DNA of 64,000 bases from Euryodendron excelsum (taxonomy: Eukaryota; Streptophyta; Magnoliopsida; Ericales; Pentaphylacaceae). A program made the position numbers and the translations under genes. Shown here one piece after another: positions 11,600-22,119 of this stretch (its first letter is position 1; the number at the start of each line of letters is the position of its first letter). The stretch lies in NCBI GenBank assembly GCA_033060915.1, contig CM065389.1, positions 25,470,001-25,534,000 of the forward strand, given 5' to 3'. Below the pieces are notes generated by a model, which did no database searches, had not been told where the DNA came from, and saw nothing but the letters and a program-made list of their open reading frames with translations.

Positions 11600-12351
11600 T
11601 GCACAAATTTTCATTATCTTGGCAACCCCTCATTTACTTCCATTTGTTGATGAGATATGGTTGGACTTGGTTCATTTTTTTCAATTTTTGCTTTTTTGAT
11701 TTTTCTTGGCAGTGTTACTTCAAGTGTTTGCACTTTATCGATATTGCTAGCACTCGGGTTTGTTTTGTCTGCTTCATCATTTCTGCTTGTAAGAGTGTTA
11801 GTTTCATCAAATGTAACATAGATAGACTCTTTAAATACTAAGGCTTTTTTTTTGTTGAACACTCTACAAGCTTTACTATATAGAGAGTAACCAAGAAAAA
11901 CACTTTCATCAGACTTAGCATCAAATTTTTCTAGATTTTCTTTGTTATTGTTTAGAACAAAACATTTACAGCAAAAAACATGGAAATATGAATGTTTGGC
12001 TTTCTTCCTTTCCAAAGCTTATAGGGAGTCTTTTTCAAATGCCTTCTAACAAGAATTTTGTTTAGAACATAGCAAGCAGTATTCACTGCCTCAACCCAAA
12101 AATATTTAGGTAATGCATTTTCACGAAGCATGGTTTTAGCCATTTCTTCTAAATTCTTGTTTTTCCTTTCAACAACACCATTTTGTTGAGGAGTTCTAGG
12201 GGCAGAGAAGTTATGTTAAAATCCATTTTTATCACAGAAAATTTTGAATGGGGAGCAATCAAATTCTCCTACATGATCTATTCTAATAGCAGATATAGCA
12301 AAACCTTTTTCATTTTGAACTCTTTTGCAGAATTTGACAAACATATATATA
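11600..12351 (-). pseudogene. Element B integrase, C-terminal half
   Basis: Minus-strand reading continues the integrase cut by the CACTA element. Directly after the junction come VKFCKRVQNEKG and IRIDHVGEF (normally SDHGGEF, second catalytic Asp). These are followed by TPQQNGVVERKN (catalytic Glu) near 12200-12150, and the AVNTACYVLNKI segment. The block at 12015-11614 holds SDESVFLGYSLYSKACRVFNKK, typical of the Copia integrase C-terminus before RT. Stops and a frameshift near 12010 are present. Confidence 0.85.
12349..12351. repeat. Target-site duplication of CACTA element F, left copy (ATA)
   Basis: Three bases before CACTACAAG match ATA at 19738-19740. A 3-bp duplication is diagnostic of CACTA transposons. 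Confidence 0.85.
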
Positions 12352-12373
12352 CACTACAAGAAAAAACACATTT
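12352..12373 (+). repeat. CACTA element F, left terminal inverted repeat
   Basis: The first 18 bases, CACTACAAGAAAAAACAC, are identical to the complement of the right end; the next base differs and three more match. Confidence 0.92.
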
Positions 12374-12520
12374 TGCGACTAGTTGTTGTGACCATATTGT
12401 GGGTAGTTACCAATAGTTACATGTCTAGCAACTAAATAATAATTTTGTCACCATTATTAACATTTTAGTGACTATGGATTTTTAGTGGCCAATAGTTATA
12501 GTTTTTGGAGACTAACTTGA

Positions 12521-12710
12521 TGTATTGTTGCCAAAAGTTGAACGTTAGGTGACTAAGTTTTTTGTTGTTGCCAAAAGTTGAACATTCGGTGACTAAGTTT
12601 TTTGTTGTTGCCAAAAGTGTGACTAAGTTTTTTGTTGTTGCCAAAAGTTGAACATTCGGTGACTAAGTTTTTTGTTGTTGCCAAATGTTTAACATTTGCG
12701 ACTAAAGTTT
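12521..12710 (+). repeat. Subterminal tandem repeats of element F (40-bp unit, about 5 copies)
   Basis: CCAAAAGTTG-type phrases recur at 12531, 12571, 12611, 12641 and 12681. The unit is 40 bp; one copy lacks 10 bp. Each unit contains GGTGACTAAG or GCGACTAAA, the same short motif seen near the right end. Subterminal arrays of this kind are binding sites for the TNPA-like protein in En/Spm elements (known for the family; inferred here). Confidence 0.85.
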
Positions 12711-13190
12711 GGTTGCAATCTAAAATTTGATGAAAATTTATTTTGTCCAAATAAATCATTCTCGATTGGTTCTGTGGGTCAGAAAATCTTTATAGCTTGC
12801 AACAAGCCATTTTTAATGTGCTGAGTTGGGGAAAGGAAGATAAGTTAGACTTGCTTTCACTGGCATTAACTGTCAAGCTGTTGTATGAAAGCTCGATTAT
12901 TATAAGATTTTGTAGCCTCAGGATCACATCTAGCTCTATGGTGCCACTGAAGTTGTTGAAAGAAAGTATGAGGATATTTAGCCTTTTAATTTCAAAGAAA
13001 GATGTGGGAATAGGCCCTTCTAATTTGTTACTACTCAAATCCAATATATCTAATGGAGGCAATGATTTATTTGAAAATCCAGTAACTTGATCACGAAATT
13101 GGTTATTGGAAAGCTACATTTTCCGCAGTGATGGGAGGGAAAACAGAGACAAGGGAATACTCCCAATGAATGAAATGTAAAACATGTCAA
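12700..13190 (-). pseudogene. Captured fragment of an LRR receptor-like protein gene inside CACTA element F
   Basis: Minus-strand reading gives consecutive plant extracellular LRRs. A GSIPLSLFSLPSLRKM segment lies near 13150, then LDILDLSSNKLEGPIP, LNILILSFNNFSGTI, a variant with LQNLIIIELSYNSLTV, and FPQLSTLKMACCKL, followed after a stop by QNQSRMIYLDK. The alternation and the CCKL...NQSR step are characteristic of Cf-like receptor-like proteins involved in pathogen recognition or development. The open part is 13062-12790. Sequence on both sides is transposon, and no signal peptide, membrane segment or further LRRs are present. This is a gene fragment, not a gene, and is unrelated to the receptor kinase at 303-3455 beyond the LRR fold. 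Confidence 0.8.
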
Positions 13191-14012
13191 GTCTCAATTA
13201 ACCATACATCTTTCTCATTAATTAATGATTGAGCTGCAAATAAATAAGTTTTCAGGTAAGGTTGGGCTTCTTATAGCATGCGTATGGAAAGTAATCTCAT
13301 CCCAATCACCAATTTAAATATATTTAGTTTCATGCTAACTATAAGAAGTCGAATAAAATGAAGTAACTTGGAACTTTGGAGTAACTTAAGGCAAACATAT
13401 CCCATATGCATTCAATTGGTATACTATAATTTGATGAATTAAGCCCACATGGCTTTTAATTTCAGCAAAGACAAAATAAAAGATGGCTCATATTCACAAG
13501 TTACATAAACTGTCAGTAGCGCATGATCACGGGATCAACCGTGCGATAGCGCACTCTCACAGTGAACTGCACTGAACTCTCTATGCTATTAGCGTGCTAT
13601 TAGGCCGCGATGGCACGGTTATTGATTTCATCCACTAAACTCTCTGTGCTATTAGCGCGCTATTATCCCGCGATGGCCTGCTCCATTTTGTGAGATAATA
13701 AATTATCTCCCCTTATATTGAAACTCTCTTCCCCTTAAACATCCACCTTACTTAACGGGTTAGTAAAGTAAAGACAATCCATCAAAATCCAAACATGTTC
13801 AATAACATATTAACAATCCCAAAATATACCACAAAAGAAACATGAATCATCCTTTAAACCATAATATATATCATCCAAACCAAATTGTCCAAAACAAATC
13901 CGTCCGACAACATAACTAAAACTAAAAAGATCAAAACAACCAACCACACTATCACCACCACACAACCAAGCTACTACCTTTAAAAACAATTACCAAGCTA
14001 ATATCCTCCTTT
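13191..14012. other. Non-coding interior of element F with GC-rich repeats
   Basis: Mostly AT-rich. At 13515-13685 there is an abrupt GC-rich island with two copies of a GCTATTAGCGYGCTATTA...CGCGATGG motif; a third partial copy lies at 17235-17285. No protein was recognised. Confidence 0.5.
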
Positions 14013-14690
14013 TTAGCACAAAATCACTGAGAAGCAGGAGGAGGTGGTGGAGGAGGTATGTGACCGTCTTGAATATAGGTGATCACAGAATCCATTGTGG
14101 CTTCCACATGCATTCACTGTTACATCATGTCGGTTATATGCAAGGTTTACATCAAAGTGATCAAATTCTTCTTGATCATTTGGGTTCTTTGGTAGTTCAT
14201 CTTCTTGATCATGACGAAATGCTTCTTCTTTACCATCTTCTACTTGTTGAATCCTGGATTGTAAAATTGCCTCATCGCTAATAATTTTTGGATCAACATC
14301 AGTCCTAAGCAAATTATTGGTAATGGGATCTTCAAGTATAATTGGTGCAATCTCGGTGCTCATTTCTTATTGGAACACATCAATGGGATCATCTGTTTGA
14401 TCTATATTATCTTTCTTTGGCACATCCCATATTCCTTGATGTTGGAATTGTTCTACAACTTTCCAATCTTCCTTGATTAATGTCTTATACTTGGTATCAT
14501 TGATGTAGAAAACTTGCTGGACTTGATTTGGTAACACAAATGGATCATTCTTGTACCATCTACTTTTGACATCAATACTTATGGCATGTTCATCCATCCG
14601 ACAAGTCTTGTTGGTACCAGTATTGAACCATTCACATTGAAACAAAATAACTTTGAATACTATAAAATGTGGTCAGAATTTTTAATTTAT
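14013..14690 (-). pseudogene. CACTA TNP2-type transposase, C-terminal remnant (DUF4216-like)
   Basis: The open blocks are 14645-14367 and 14363-14013. The first contains FQCEWFNTGTNKT, then NDPFVLPNQVQQVFYINDT and WKVVEQFQHQGIWDVP. This matches the conserved domain that follows the catalytic region of plant TNP2 transposases, where the protein cuts element ends. The second block is an acidic C-terminal tail with the VNACGS segment. One in-frame stop separates them. The catalytic domain itself was not found in element F. Confidence 0.75.
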
Positions 14691-15696
14691 TAGGCAATTG
14701 ATTTTAAATTCCTAAATTCTCTCTCGATGTGGCATATCTAATCTCATCTAACATAATCTAACCTAATATTGACACGATTTTGTTGGGAAGAATGAATTTG
14801 AAACAATATTAAAATGTATTAAAGCATCAAAATGTACAATTTAAAAAAAAAATGTACAATTAAAAAGGAATACAATTTATATTTAGGTAAATGTTCTAAA
14901 TTTTTTTTTTTAAATGTGCAATCACTACAAGAAATTTGACATTTAGCAAGGAAAGTATTAGTGAGGGAACTGAATTTCTCACTAAAAGTACCCTTTTAAT
15001 GCTAAAAACCATGACTCCTCGCTAAATAATTTTCTTTACAATTACTCATTAAACCAAATAACAAACATGGGTTTTCGAATACTGTTCGATTTTTGGGTTC
15101 TTACTGGAGCTACAGACCTTGGTTTCAGGTGTTTTTTGGCTTGCTGGAAAGCTAAGATGTGCGCCTAAAACTTTTATGAAGATCCCAAAACCCAGTTCAG
15201 CAGTTTTGAAGTTCAAACCTTAGCAGAAACGGAGAAGTCTAAATCTGTCCAGAAGTTTACTGCAGCCCAGACCCTGTTTCGGTTTTCAGCTTGTATCTGG
15301 AGTTCTAGAAGTCAGAATAAAGCAAGCCCAGGTGCGTTGGCAAATTGAGAATGAGATCTAAAACTTTTGCGAAGGGCCAAACTCCAAACTGTGTCGTTTT
15401 GATGCCCTAAATCCAGCTGGAAGACGGGTAATAAAGTCAGCCAAGAATTCCGGATATCAGTTGCAGATATGAAGGAAATCTGTTTTAAAATGAAAAAGGA
15501 GAATCGGTTTTGGATGGATTGGATATTAGCAGCAGATATGTGAGTGGGTTTTTTTTTTTATATTCCAATTTTTCCCTCCATCTGATGAAAAGGTGAAACC
15601 CCATTCCCTCCAAAAGGTTTCTCCCAAAATTAGCGTCAGTCGGCTCTCTGCATCTCTACTCTTCAATCTCTCTATGTACTCTCTCCATCTCTCTGT

Positions 15697-15753
<57 letters not shown>

Positions 15754-17389
15754 CTCACTTGATCTCTCTGAAGCCATAAGATATTGCCATCGTCCATTGC
15801 CTCCACCTGTCGAAGCTAAAGCCCTAACCCTTTCAAACCCCACCCAGCAGCCTCCTCACGGCCTCCACCTCTGCTGATGCCACGAGAGTCTTCCTCCACC
15901 TCTGTCGATGCAACATCTTCCTCCATCTCCACCGAAGCACATCTTCCTCCAGCTTGACCCCCACCCCCATTGGTGCCACCATCTTCCACCATCGACCACT
16001 CGCACCCAATCTAAGGAAGGTTAGGTTTTCAGATTTTTTGTTAAATTTTTTTATTTTTTGCATTTAATTTCTTCTTTTTTTAATATTGGAGATGAATTTT
16101 GTGTTTAATTTTGTGTTGATAAATTTTCTTTTGAAATTTTTTTGGGGAATATTGGAGAGGGGTTGATGTTATTGGGTGAGGGTGGAGGGTGGGGTAGTGG
16201 CTGGGAGAGGTGATTGTTGATGTGGGGGCCAATGGTTGTGGTGGTGTGTCAGGGTGGGGTAGTGGTTATGGTTTTGCAGAAGCTTCGTTGAGGTTATTAT
16301 GGAAGTTTGGTCTTCTTGAAATACTTCTACCAATTCAGGTAAAAATTTGATTTTAAGGAAGGTATTGATTTCTTCTTGTGTCATTAATTTACCTAAAAAA
16401 AAAAAATTAGTTTTTGACATGTGAATTGTTAAAAAATTTTCAAAACAAATTTGCTTTAGTTTTTCAATACAAAACTTTCTAGTATTTTAAAATTATTTCT
16501 TAAAGAATAAAAGAAGGGATACATTAGAAAGATATGTCCATTGGAATAATTGGACACAATTGTTGACTGAAAAGTTATTGCTGCCTTGATTCCTTTTCTT
16601 TCTCCTACCATCATATTCTCAATTCTAGTTCCAACATGATCCACTATATGAATATAGTTTAAATGGCAATTTGGATTATCAGGCCTCCTCATGGTATGGT
16701 GTTGCCTTGAGAATTGGATTTGCATATTAAACTTGGTCACGCCATTATTTAATATTTAAGTTGTTTGCCAATACCGGTTTAAAATTGTGCATGTGGATAT
16801 GACGTATTGGATGACTATAGTATTGTGTTTATGTTTGTTGGGATGTAGTTGGTATAGTACTTCCTGGATCCAACATATTTCAAATGGGACAATTGTGATT
16901 AGGGATGATCAAACAAATGTTATAGCCTACCTTAATTAAGTTATTGTCCATGCATTATATGCAGTAAATGTAATTCAAAAAGAGAGTCATATGTTAATGT
17001 ATTAGATTCAAAAAGAGAGTCATATGCTTTATATGTTAATGTACGGGTGTTAAATTTTGACCCCTTTAACCTGTCCTAGACACAATGGTGAGAAAAGAGA
17101 GAGAGAGAGTTCTTGTGATGTCTCTTATGAAACATTTGTAGTTTTGTTTTCTTCACTAGGCCAGGTAATCCGTCAGAGCGTGCAATGGCGAGGTCTATCG
17201 CACGATCTCCCGGTCCTTCGTCCTGTGAAAAAACCTCACTGTGCTATTAGCGCGCCATCGCGGGATCCCCAATCTGTTATAGATGCACTGTTTTGACCTC
17301 TCTGTCTTCAACTGCCATGAACACAACTACATTTATATATGTATATGGCATTGTGGTAGGACAAATTTTGCATCACTACTGACGAGAAT
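14691..17389. other. Interior of element F: second CACTA-like end, CT microsatellite, no recognised gene
   Basis: A second CACTA-type end, CACTACAAGAAATTTGACA, begins at 14923 and is followed by AGCAAGGAAAG and CTCGCTAAAT phrases like a subterminal region; no partner end was found. A (CT)n microsatellite lies at 15698-15749. An open frame at 16740-16456 (minus) with RRPDNPNCHLNYIHIVDHVG was not recognised. A GC-rich motif recurs at 17165-17285. Confidence 0.5.
15698..15749 (+). repeat. (CT)n microsatellite
   Basis: About 26 uninterrupted CT dinucleotides. It creates artificial Leu/Ser or Arg/Glu reading frames on the two strands. Confidence 0.95.
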
Positions 17390-18490
17390 TCAGATGAGAA
17401 CAAACCTGTAGTCCTTGCTTTGACAAATAAGAGGGCTAATCTTTTGTATAAAAATTGGAAAGGCAAGATGAGTAAGCATTATCGCAAGTAAAAAAAAGCT
17501 ATGGTTGATCCATACAATGAACCATACAGGGGGGTGAAGGTGGATGATTGGAAGTACATGATTGATCATGTATTTAAGAGTAAAACATTTAGGGTATGTT
17601 TACCACCATTTAATTTCAGTTTAAAATTGTAATGAATTGTGATTAATTCAGTTTAAAGTTTAAGTTTATATTTTTTTTGTTATAGAAACGGTCAAAAGCT
17701 AGTAGAAAGAATAAGAAAAAGTTGTCGTATGGCCATTCCTTGGGATCAAGATCATTTGCTGCTATGATGACCAAAAAGGTGATTGTTGATGCTATGTAAA
17801 GCACACTATAAGTTTTGTATTTTTTAAGGTATATAACTCATCTTTTCAATATAAGTAAATGACTTATGTAGTTGATTGACTTTGCAGCCACGGGCCACAG
17901 ATGAAGAAATGCTAGATTTTATTGATTATTTTAAGGATGGACATCAGTTAAAAAAGACAAAAGAGTGGCTGCACCTAGAATGCGAGAGGCAATACGTATA
18001 TATTTAAGGCTTATACACTCTTGTACAATACTAGCTCGACTATTAGTATTGTCAAAAAATGGTAACTAATTTATAACCTTTGTTTCTTTTTTGACAGGAA
18101 GAGATGGTGAAAACTCGTGATGATGCTAAGGCATTCGGCATACGTATAACACTGGAAGAAATCTTAAGGAAAGCGCTTGGTAAGAGAAAAAGGTACATCC
18201 TTGGGTTTGGGGTAGGTCCGAAGCCGTCCTCGGGCTATGATAATGAATCTCATTCAAATCAAAAGCTAAACACACTTGCATCTGAATTACATATACTTTA
18301 TGAGGAACGGGAAAGAGAGAAGGAGGAGCGAGCTACAGAGTGGGAGGAGCGAGAACAGGAGCGGAAATAGCAACAAAGAGAGAGAGAGGACGAGAAGAGG
18401 AGCCGCGATGAACTACAAAAAAAATTCGACGAACTTCAACGTTTGATGATGCAGCAGATGAAGGCATGTGGAAATAGTCAAGGAATTTGG
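17390..18490 (+). pseudogene. CACTA accessory transposase remnant (Ptta/En-Spm, transposase_24 / TNPA-like)
   Basis: Candidate exons on the plus strand are about 17390-17597, 17686-17779, 17888-17997 and 18098-18370, separated by AT-rich GT-AG introns. They encode VDDWKYMIDHVFKSKTF, a basic KRSKASRKNKKKLSYGHSLG segment, then RATDEEMLDFIDYF and a DDAKAFGIRITLEEILRKAL block. The end is a coiled-coil, Glu/Arg-rich tail. This is the pattern of the plant transposase_24 family, the DNA-binding partner of TNP2. A TAA follows HYRK near 17488 and the tail is cut by TAG at 18368, so the gene is probably dead, unless splicing avoids the first stop. Confidence 0.75.
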
Positions 18491-19389
18491 TATGGGTCCA
18501 TGTCTTGCCACTCCAACTCTCTTTAATTATGCAGTCGAAAATAATATGTTTGCCAAAATGGTTTGTACTTATCTAATTCATGTTTAGCTGGTTAGATGAT
18601 TCAACACTGATGCCCACTCTAGGAACCTCTACCAAGTCTGTGTAATAAAACTCCTCTGAGTTCGGTCTAGGATATTATTATGATTTGTGGTTGATCATCT
18701 AGAGAAAACAATTGGGAAGTCACTAAATTTGTAACAAAATCAAATTGCCTCTCACTTCTGCTCAAAATCAAATTGACTGTTGGATAATGAATGAGACACA
18801 ATTGTTATTCACTTTTTTTGTTCTGCCTACATCAAGTTCAAATTTTGTAAGTCTTTTGTAATCACATTACAATTTCTATTTTAGGACTGTTACTAAGGAA
18901 ATCTTTTGTTTTTTGTGTTTATTCTTTTACAGATTGCTGATTGCCATTATGGACGAAGATTTTATGGGACGAAGTTTTGGTTGGACGAAGATTTTAGATG
19001 TTAATATTACGGCTAATTGCATATGTTATTTTAGGCTAGTTCGTACTTATGAATTATAAAGGTTTCCGATTGTGAATATTAGACTTGGTTGGATTAATTT
19101 ACATGCATTTTAGAATTTTATTGTTTATATAGGTGGATATAGTTTTGTGGATGTTGGCACTGATTTTTTGATTGAAATTAAGTATATAGCTTCTTTATAT
19201 GAAGCTCTGTGTACTTGTTAAGTTAGAATTGATCGATTGTGATTCGTATAGGTTTCGGTTAATAATGGTCGTCTCTAATGTCTTCTTAATAAATGAGCAA
19301 CTAATTCTTTGGCTACTAACATATTTTGGTTGTGAAAGTCCTTATGATCGAGAGATTTGTAACTACTTATATTGGTCACTATAAGATGA
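18491..19389. other. AT-rich 3' flank of the accessory transposase, no gene seen
   Basis: Long AT-rich stretch within CACTA element F. Near 18940-18990 the phrase GACGAAGATTTT repeats. No protein or RNA gene was recognised. Confidence 0.5.
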
Positions 19390-19715
19390 CTTTGGCAAAC
19401 AATTAGCTATAGCGAGTAATAATTAGTTGCAAAGTGTAGTCACCGCCGACTAAGTATTGGCAACTATGGGAGTTTCGCGACTAACGTCAATGGTTGCTGT
19501 ATGACATCTTTTGGCGACTAATTACCTTTTGGCGACTACCAATTTAGTCACCACGTTTAGTCGCCATTGATCACATATCAGCGACTAACCAAAACTTAGT
19601 TGTCATAACATTTAGTAACCTCTAATAGGCCACTAAATAATTTAGTCGCCACCTTAGTCGCGAATTCATATTGGCAACTAAAAAATAACATTCAGTGACT
19701 ATTTTATTTGTTACT
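19390..19715 (+). repeat. Right subterminal repeat region of element F
   Basis: Short motifs GCGACTAA, TTAGTCGCC and TTAGTCACC recur in both orientations about a dozen times. They match the GGTGACTAAG/GCGACTAAA motifs at the left end. This is the usual arrangement of TNPA binding sites in En/Spm elements. Confidence 0.8.
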
Positions 19716-19737
19716 AAACGTGTTTTTTCTTGTAGTG
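19716..19737 (-). repeat. CACTA element F, right terminal inverted repeat
   Basis: Ends GTGTTTTTTCTTGTAGTG, the exact complement of the first 18 bases of the element. It is followed by the TSD copy ATA (19738-19740). Confidence 0.92.
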
Positions 19738-20215
19738 ATAGTTTCATCTTTGTGAATAAGAAAGTAAGTCAAAGTATATCTAGAATAATCATCCATAATC
19801 ACAAAAGCATATTGTTTCCCTCCAAGGCTAAGTGTTTTGGTTGGTCCAAATAAATCCATATGTAGCATTTGAAGAGGTCTTGTGGTTGAAATCTCTGTTT
19901 TTAATTTGAAGGACTCTCTGATCTGTTTACCCTTTTGACATGCATCACACATTCTATCTTTTTCAAACTTGATCTAGGCAAACCAACAGCCATGTCATGT
20001 TTTACAACTTTAGAAATTGTGCTCATACTGGTGTGTACTAATCTTCTATGCCATAACCAAGTATCAAGTTTATTTACAGCAGATAGACATGTTAGAGTGG
20101 ATGCAGATAGATTATTCAGGTTAAAAACATATATGTTTCCTTGTCTTATTCCTGTTAGAACAATATAACAATTGAAAGCATTAACTATTGAACATTTTGA
20201 AGATTCAAAAATCAC
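19738..20215 (-). pseudogene. Element B integrase, N-terminal half
   Basis: The minus strand holds the GAG-pre-integrase and zinc-binding region: WLWHRRLVHTSMSTI (HxxxH) and, in another frame, CDACQKGKQI (CxxC). The core start is LQMLHMDLFGPTKTLSLGG with the first catalytic Asp, then YAFVIMDDYSRYTLTYFLIH. A frameshift occurs near 19920-19950. The frame is cut at 19738 by the CACTA transposon directly after HKDET and resumes at 12351. Confidence 0.88.
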
Positions 20216-20260
20216 TTTGAAGCCTTTGTCATATAGCTGACTAATACCTAATAGATTGTG

Positions 20261-20452
20261 TTAAAAACCTTTAACTAAAAGGACATTTTCAATCAAGGTT
20301 GAGGAATTTTTACCAATGCTGCCAATTCCAATAATCTTGCCCTTACCATTGTCACCAAAAGTTACCATTCCTCCATCTTTGAGTGAAAGAGAAGAGAAGT
20401 GTCTTTTATCCCCTGTCATATGCCTTGAACAATCACTATTCAAATACCACAT
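20261..20452 (-). pseudogene. Element B aspartic protease remnant
   Basis: Begins WYLNSDCSRHMTGDK, where live Copia proteases read WYLDSGCSRHMTG. The catalytic DSG is changed to NSD, so the enzyme would be inactive. GGMVTFGDNGKGKIIGIGSI follows, as expected. A stop at 20261 separates it from the integrase region. Confidence 0.85.
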
Positions 20453-20498
20453 TTCTTTCTTCAGTTGAGACTTTAAACAAACCTGTACAGAGTAGATT

Positions 20499-21915
20499 TT
20501 AAGTTTTGATTTTTGGTACCCACTTTATGTTGGGTCTTGCAGGGTTAGTGTCAGCAATCTTCTTTGGTTTCCACTTCATTTTATCATTAGTTTTAGAAGT
20601 TCTTCTTAAAAAACACTGACTGACACAGTAACCAATCTTTTGACAATAAAACCATCTGTTTTTAGAAGCATTAGGTTGGGCAAAAAAGTTTTTGTATGAC
20701 TTCTTTTTAACAAAAGGATTAAAACCAATTCCTCCTCTATCAAAGGTGTATTTCTGATTTCCTAGGATTGAATCAAGGTTTTCTCTTCTCTTCACAAAAT
20801 TTTCAAGAGTGTTTTCTTGGTCTCTGATTTTCTTTTTTAAAGACTTATTTTCAAAAACTAAGGTTTCATTTTCCTTAGTCAAGGTAGAAATCATTTTCTT
20901 TAGAAAACAGTTTTTGGCTCCTGATTTTTTGAATTCATCCATCAAATCATAAAAAACATCTTGAAGTTCATCTAGAGTAAAGTCAGAAGTAGATACCTCA
21001 TTTTCATCTTCTTCCTAGGCCATCAAGCAGAGGTTAGCTATCTCTTCAGTTTCAGATTCATCGTCTGAGCTCGACTCTTCACTGCTCCTCAAAGTTGCTG
21101 CCATAACTGTAGCTTCCTTGCTCCTTTTTTTTTTTTTTTTTTTCTCTCTTCTTGAGTTGAGAACATTTAGATTTGATATGTCCAGGTTTCTTGCATTCAA
21201 AACAGATTATGGTAGAGTCTCTTTTGCTTGAATCTTCCTTAGCTTCAAAATTTTTGCCTTTCCTCCATTTCTTTCTCATGAACTTTTTAAACTTTCTAGT
21301 GATGAGAGCTAAATCCCCATTTTTTTTCTTCATCGTTGTCTGGTTCATTTGAGGTAGATTTGAAGGCAATTGACATTTTCTTCTTCTTATCATCATCTTG
21401 TGTGTTTTGCTTTTGAGTTAGCTTGTAGGTCATAAGTGACCCCAACAGTTTTTCTAGAGGCAGAGTATTCAGATTCTTAGCCTCCTCTATTGCTGTCACC
21501 ATATCTTCCTAACTTCGAGGCAAGGATTTGAGTATCTTTCTTACCTATTCAATGTTAGAATAAATCTTTCCAAGGGATTTCAATATATTTATAATGTCAA
21601 TAAATCGGGTAAACATTTTGGTAATAGATTCCTCAATTTTCATCTTAAACATTTCATAGTTATGCAGATGAAGATTAATTTTAGATTCTTTACCTGATTT
21701 GTACCTTCATGAGTGACTTCTAACCTATTCCAAATCTCTTTAGCAGTGTCATAGGTTGAAATTCTATTAAACTCAATAGATTCTAGTGCACAATACAACA
21801 CATTCATAGCCTTAACATTAGCTTGCATAATTCTAAAATCATCAGTATTCCATTCATCTTTAGGTTTGGCCACCTCAACAGATTCAATCCTTTTTAGTGG
21901 GAATTCTAAGTCCAT
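20499..21915 (-). pseudogene. Element B gag remnant
   Basis: Blocks 21915-21640, 21502-21296, 21396-21079 and 20945-20499 together form a Copia gag. The capsid-type region has RISTYDTAKEIWNRLEVTHE, then EAKNLNTLPLEKLLGSLMTY. A CCHC zinc knuckle, CFECKKPGHIKSKC, follows. A coiled-coil segment (KENETLVFENKSLKKKIRD) and a second, altered knuckle, FYCQKIGYCVSQC, come last. It would package RNA in virus-like particles if intact. A run of about 19 T at 21125-21143 (poly-Lys frame) and several frameshifts break it. Confidence 0.85.
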
Positions 21916-22104
21916 TTATAATGATTATCCACAATTCATAATCCACAAATTGAACATAAATCTTCATTATATTTTTCTAGTAATTATAGTTTGTACCATT
22001 AACAAGAGAGGTCAGTTTGTGGACTGACCTTCTACAAGAGAGGTTCCACCAATGTTGGCCATAAATCTTACTCAAGGATGTAAAGCCTTTATATGTGAGT
22101 ATTA

Positions 22105-22117
22105 GGCTCTGATACCA
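22105..22117 (-). promoter_or_regulatory. Element B primer binding site
   Basis: On the minus strand TGGTATCAGAGCC lies two bases after the LTR end (TTGAGCTAACA). It matches the 3' end of initiator tRNA-Met, the usual primer of plant Copia elements. Confidence 0.92.
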
Positions 22118-22119
22118 AT

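Larger units (their letters stand above)
12352..19737 (+). mobile_element. CACTA (En/Spm) DNA transposon F, 7.4 kb
   Basis: The element starts CACTACAAGAAAAAACAC and ends with its inverse complement; the 3-bp TSD ATA flanks both sides. Removing the element and one ATA restores the integrase reading frame of element B without a gap, which proves the boundaries. Inside are subterminal repeats at both ends (12521-12710 and about 19390-19715), a decayed TNP2-type transposase C-terminus on the minus strand (14013-14690), a decayed Ptta/TNPA-like gene on the plus strand (17390-18490), and a captured receptor-like protein fragment (12700-13190). The catalytic part of TNP2 is missing, so F could only move with help. 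A second CACTA-like end at 14923 suggests F is itself composite. Confidence 0.93.

Noticed and set aside
12183..12416. Plus-strand open frame spanning the left end of the CACTA element
   Set aside because: It is a shadow of the integrase on the other strand and crosses the transposon boundary.
15593..15877. Open frame rich in Ser-Leu and its Arg-Glu counterpart on the minus strand
   Set aside because: The composition comes from the (CT)n microsatellite; nothing else suggests a protein.
16456..16740. Open frame with RRPDNPNCHLNYIHIVDHVG
   Set aside because: It looks protein-like but could not be assigned to any family and lies in decayed transposon DNA. Kept only as a note in the region entry.
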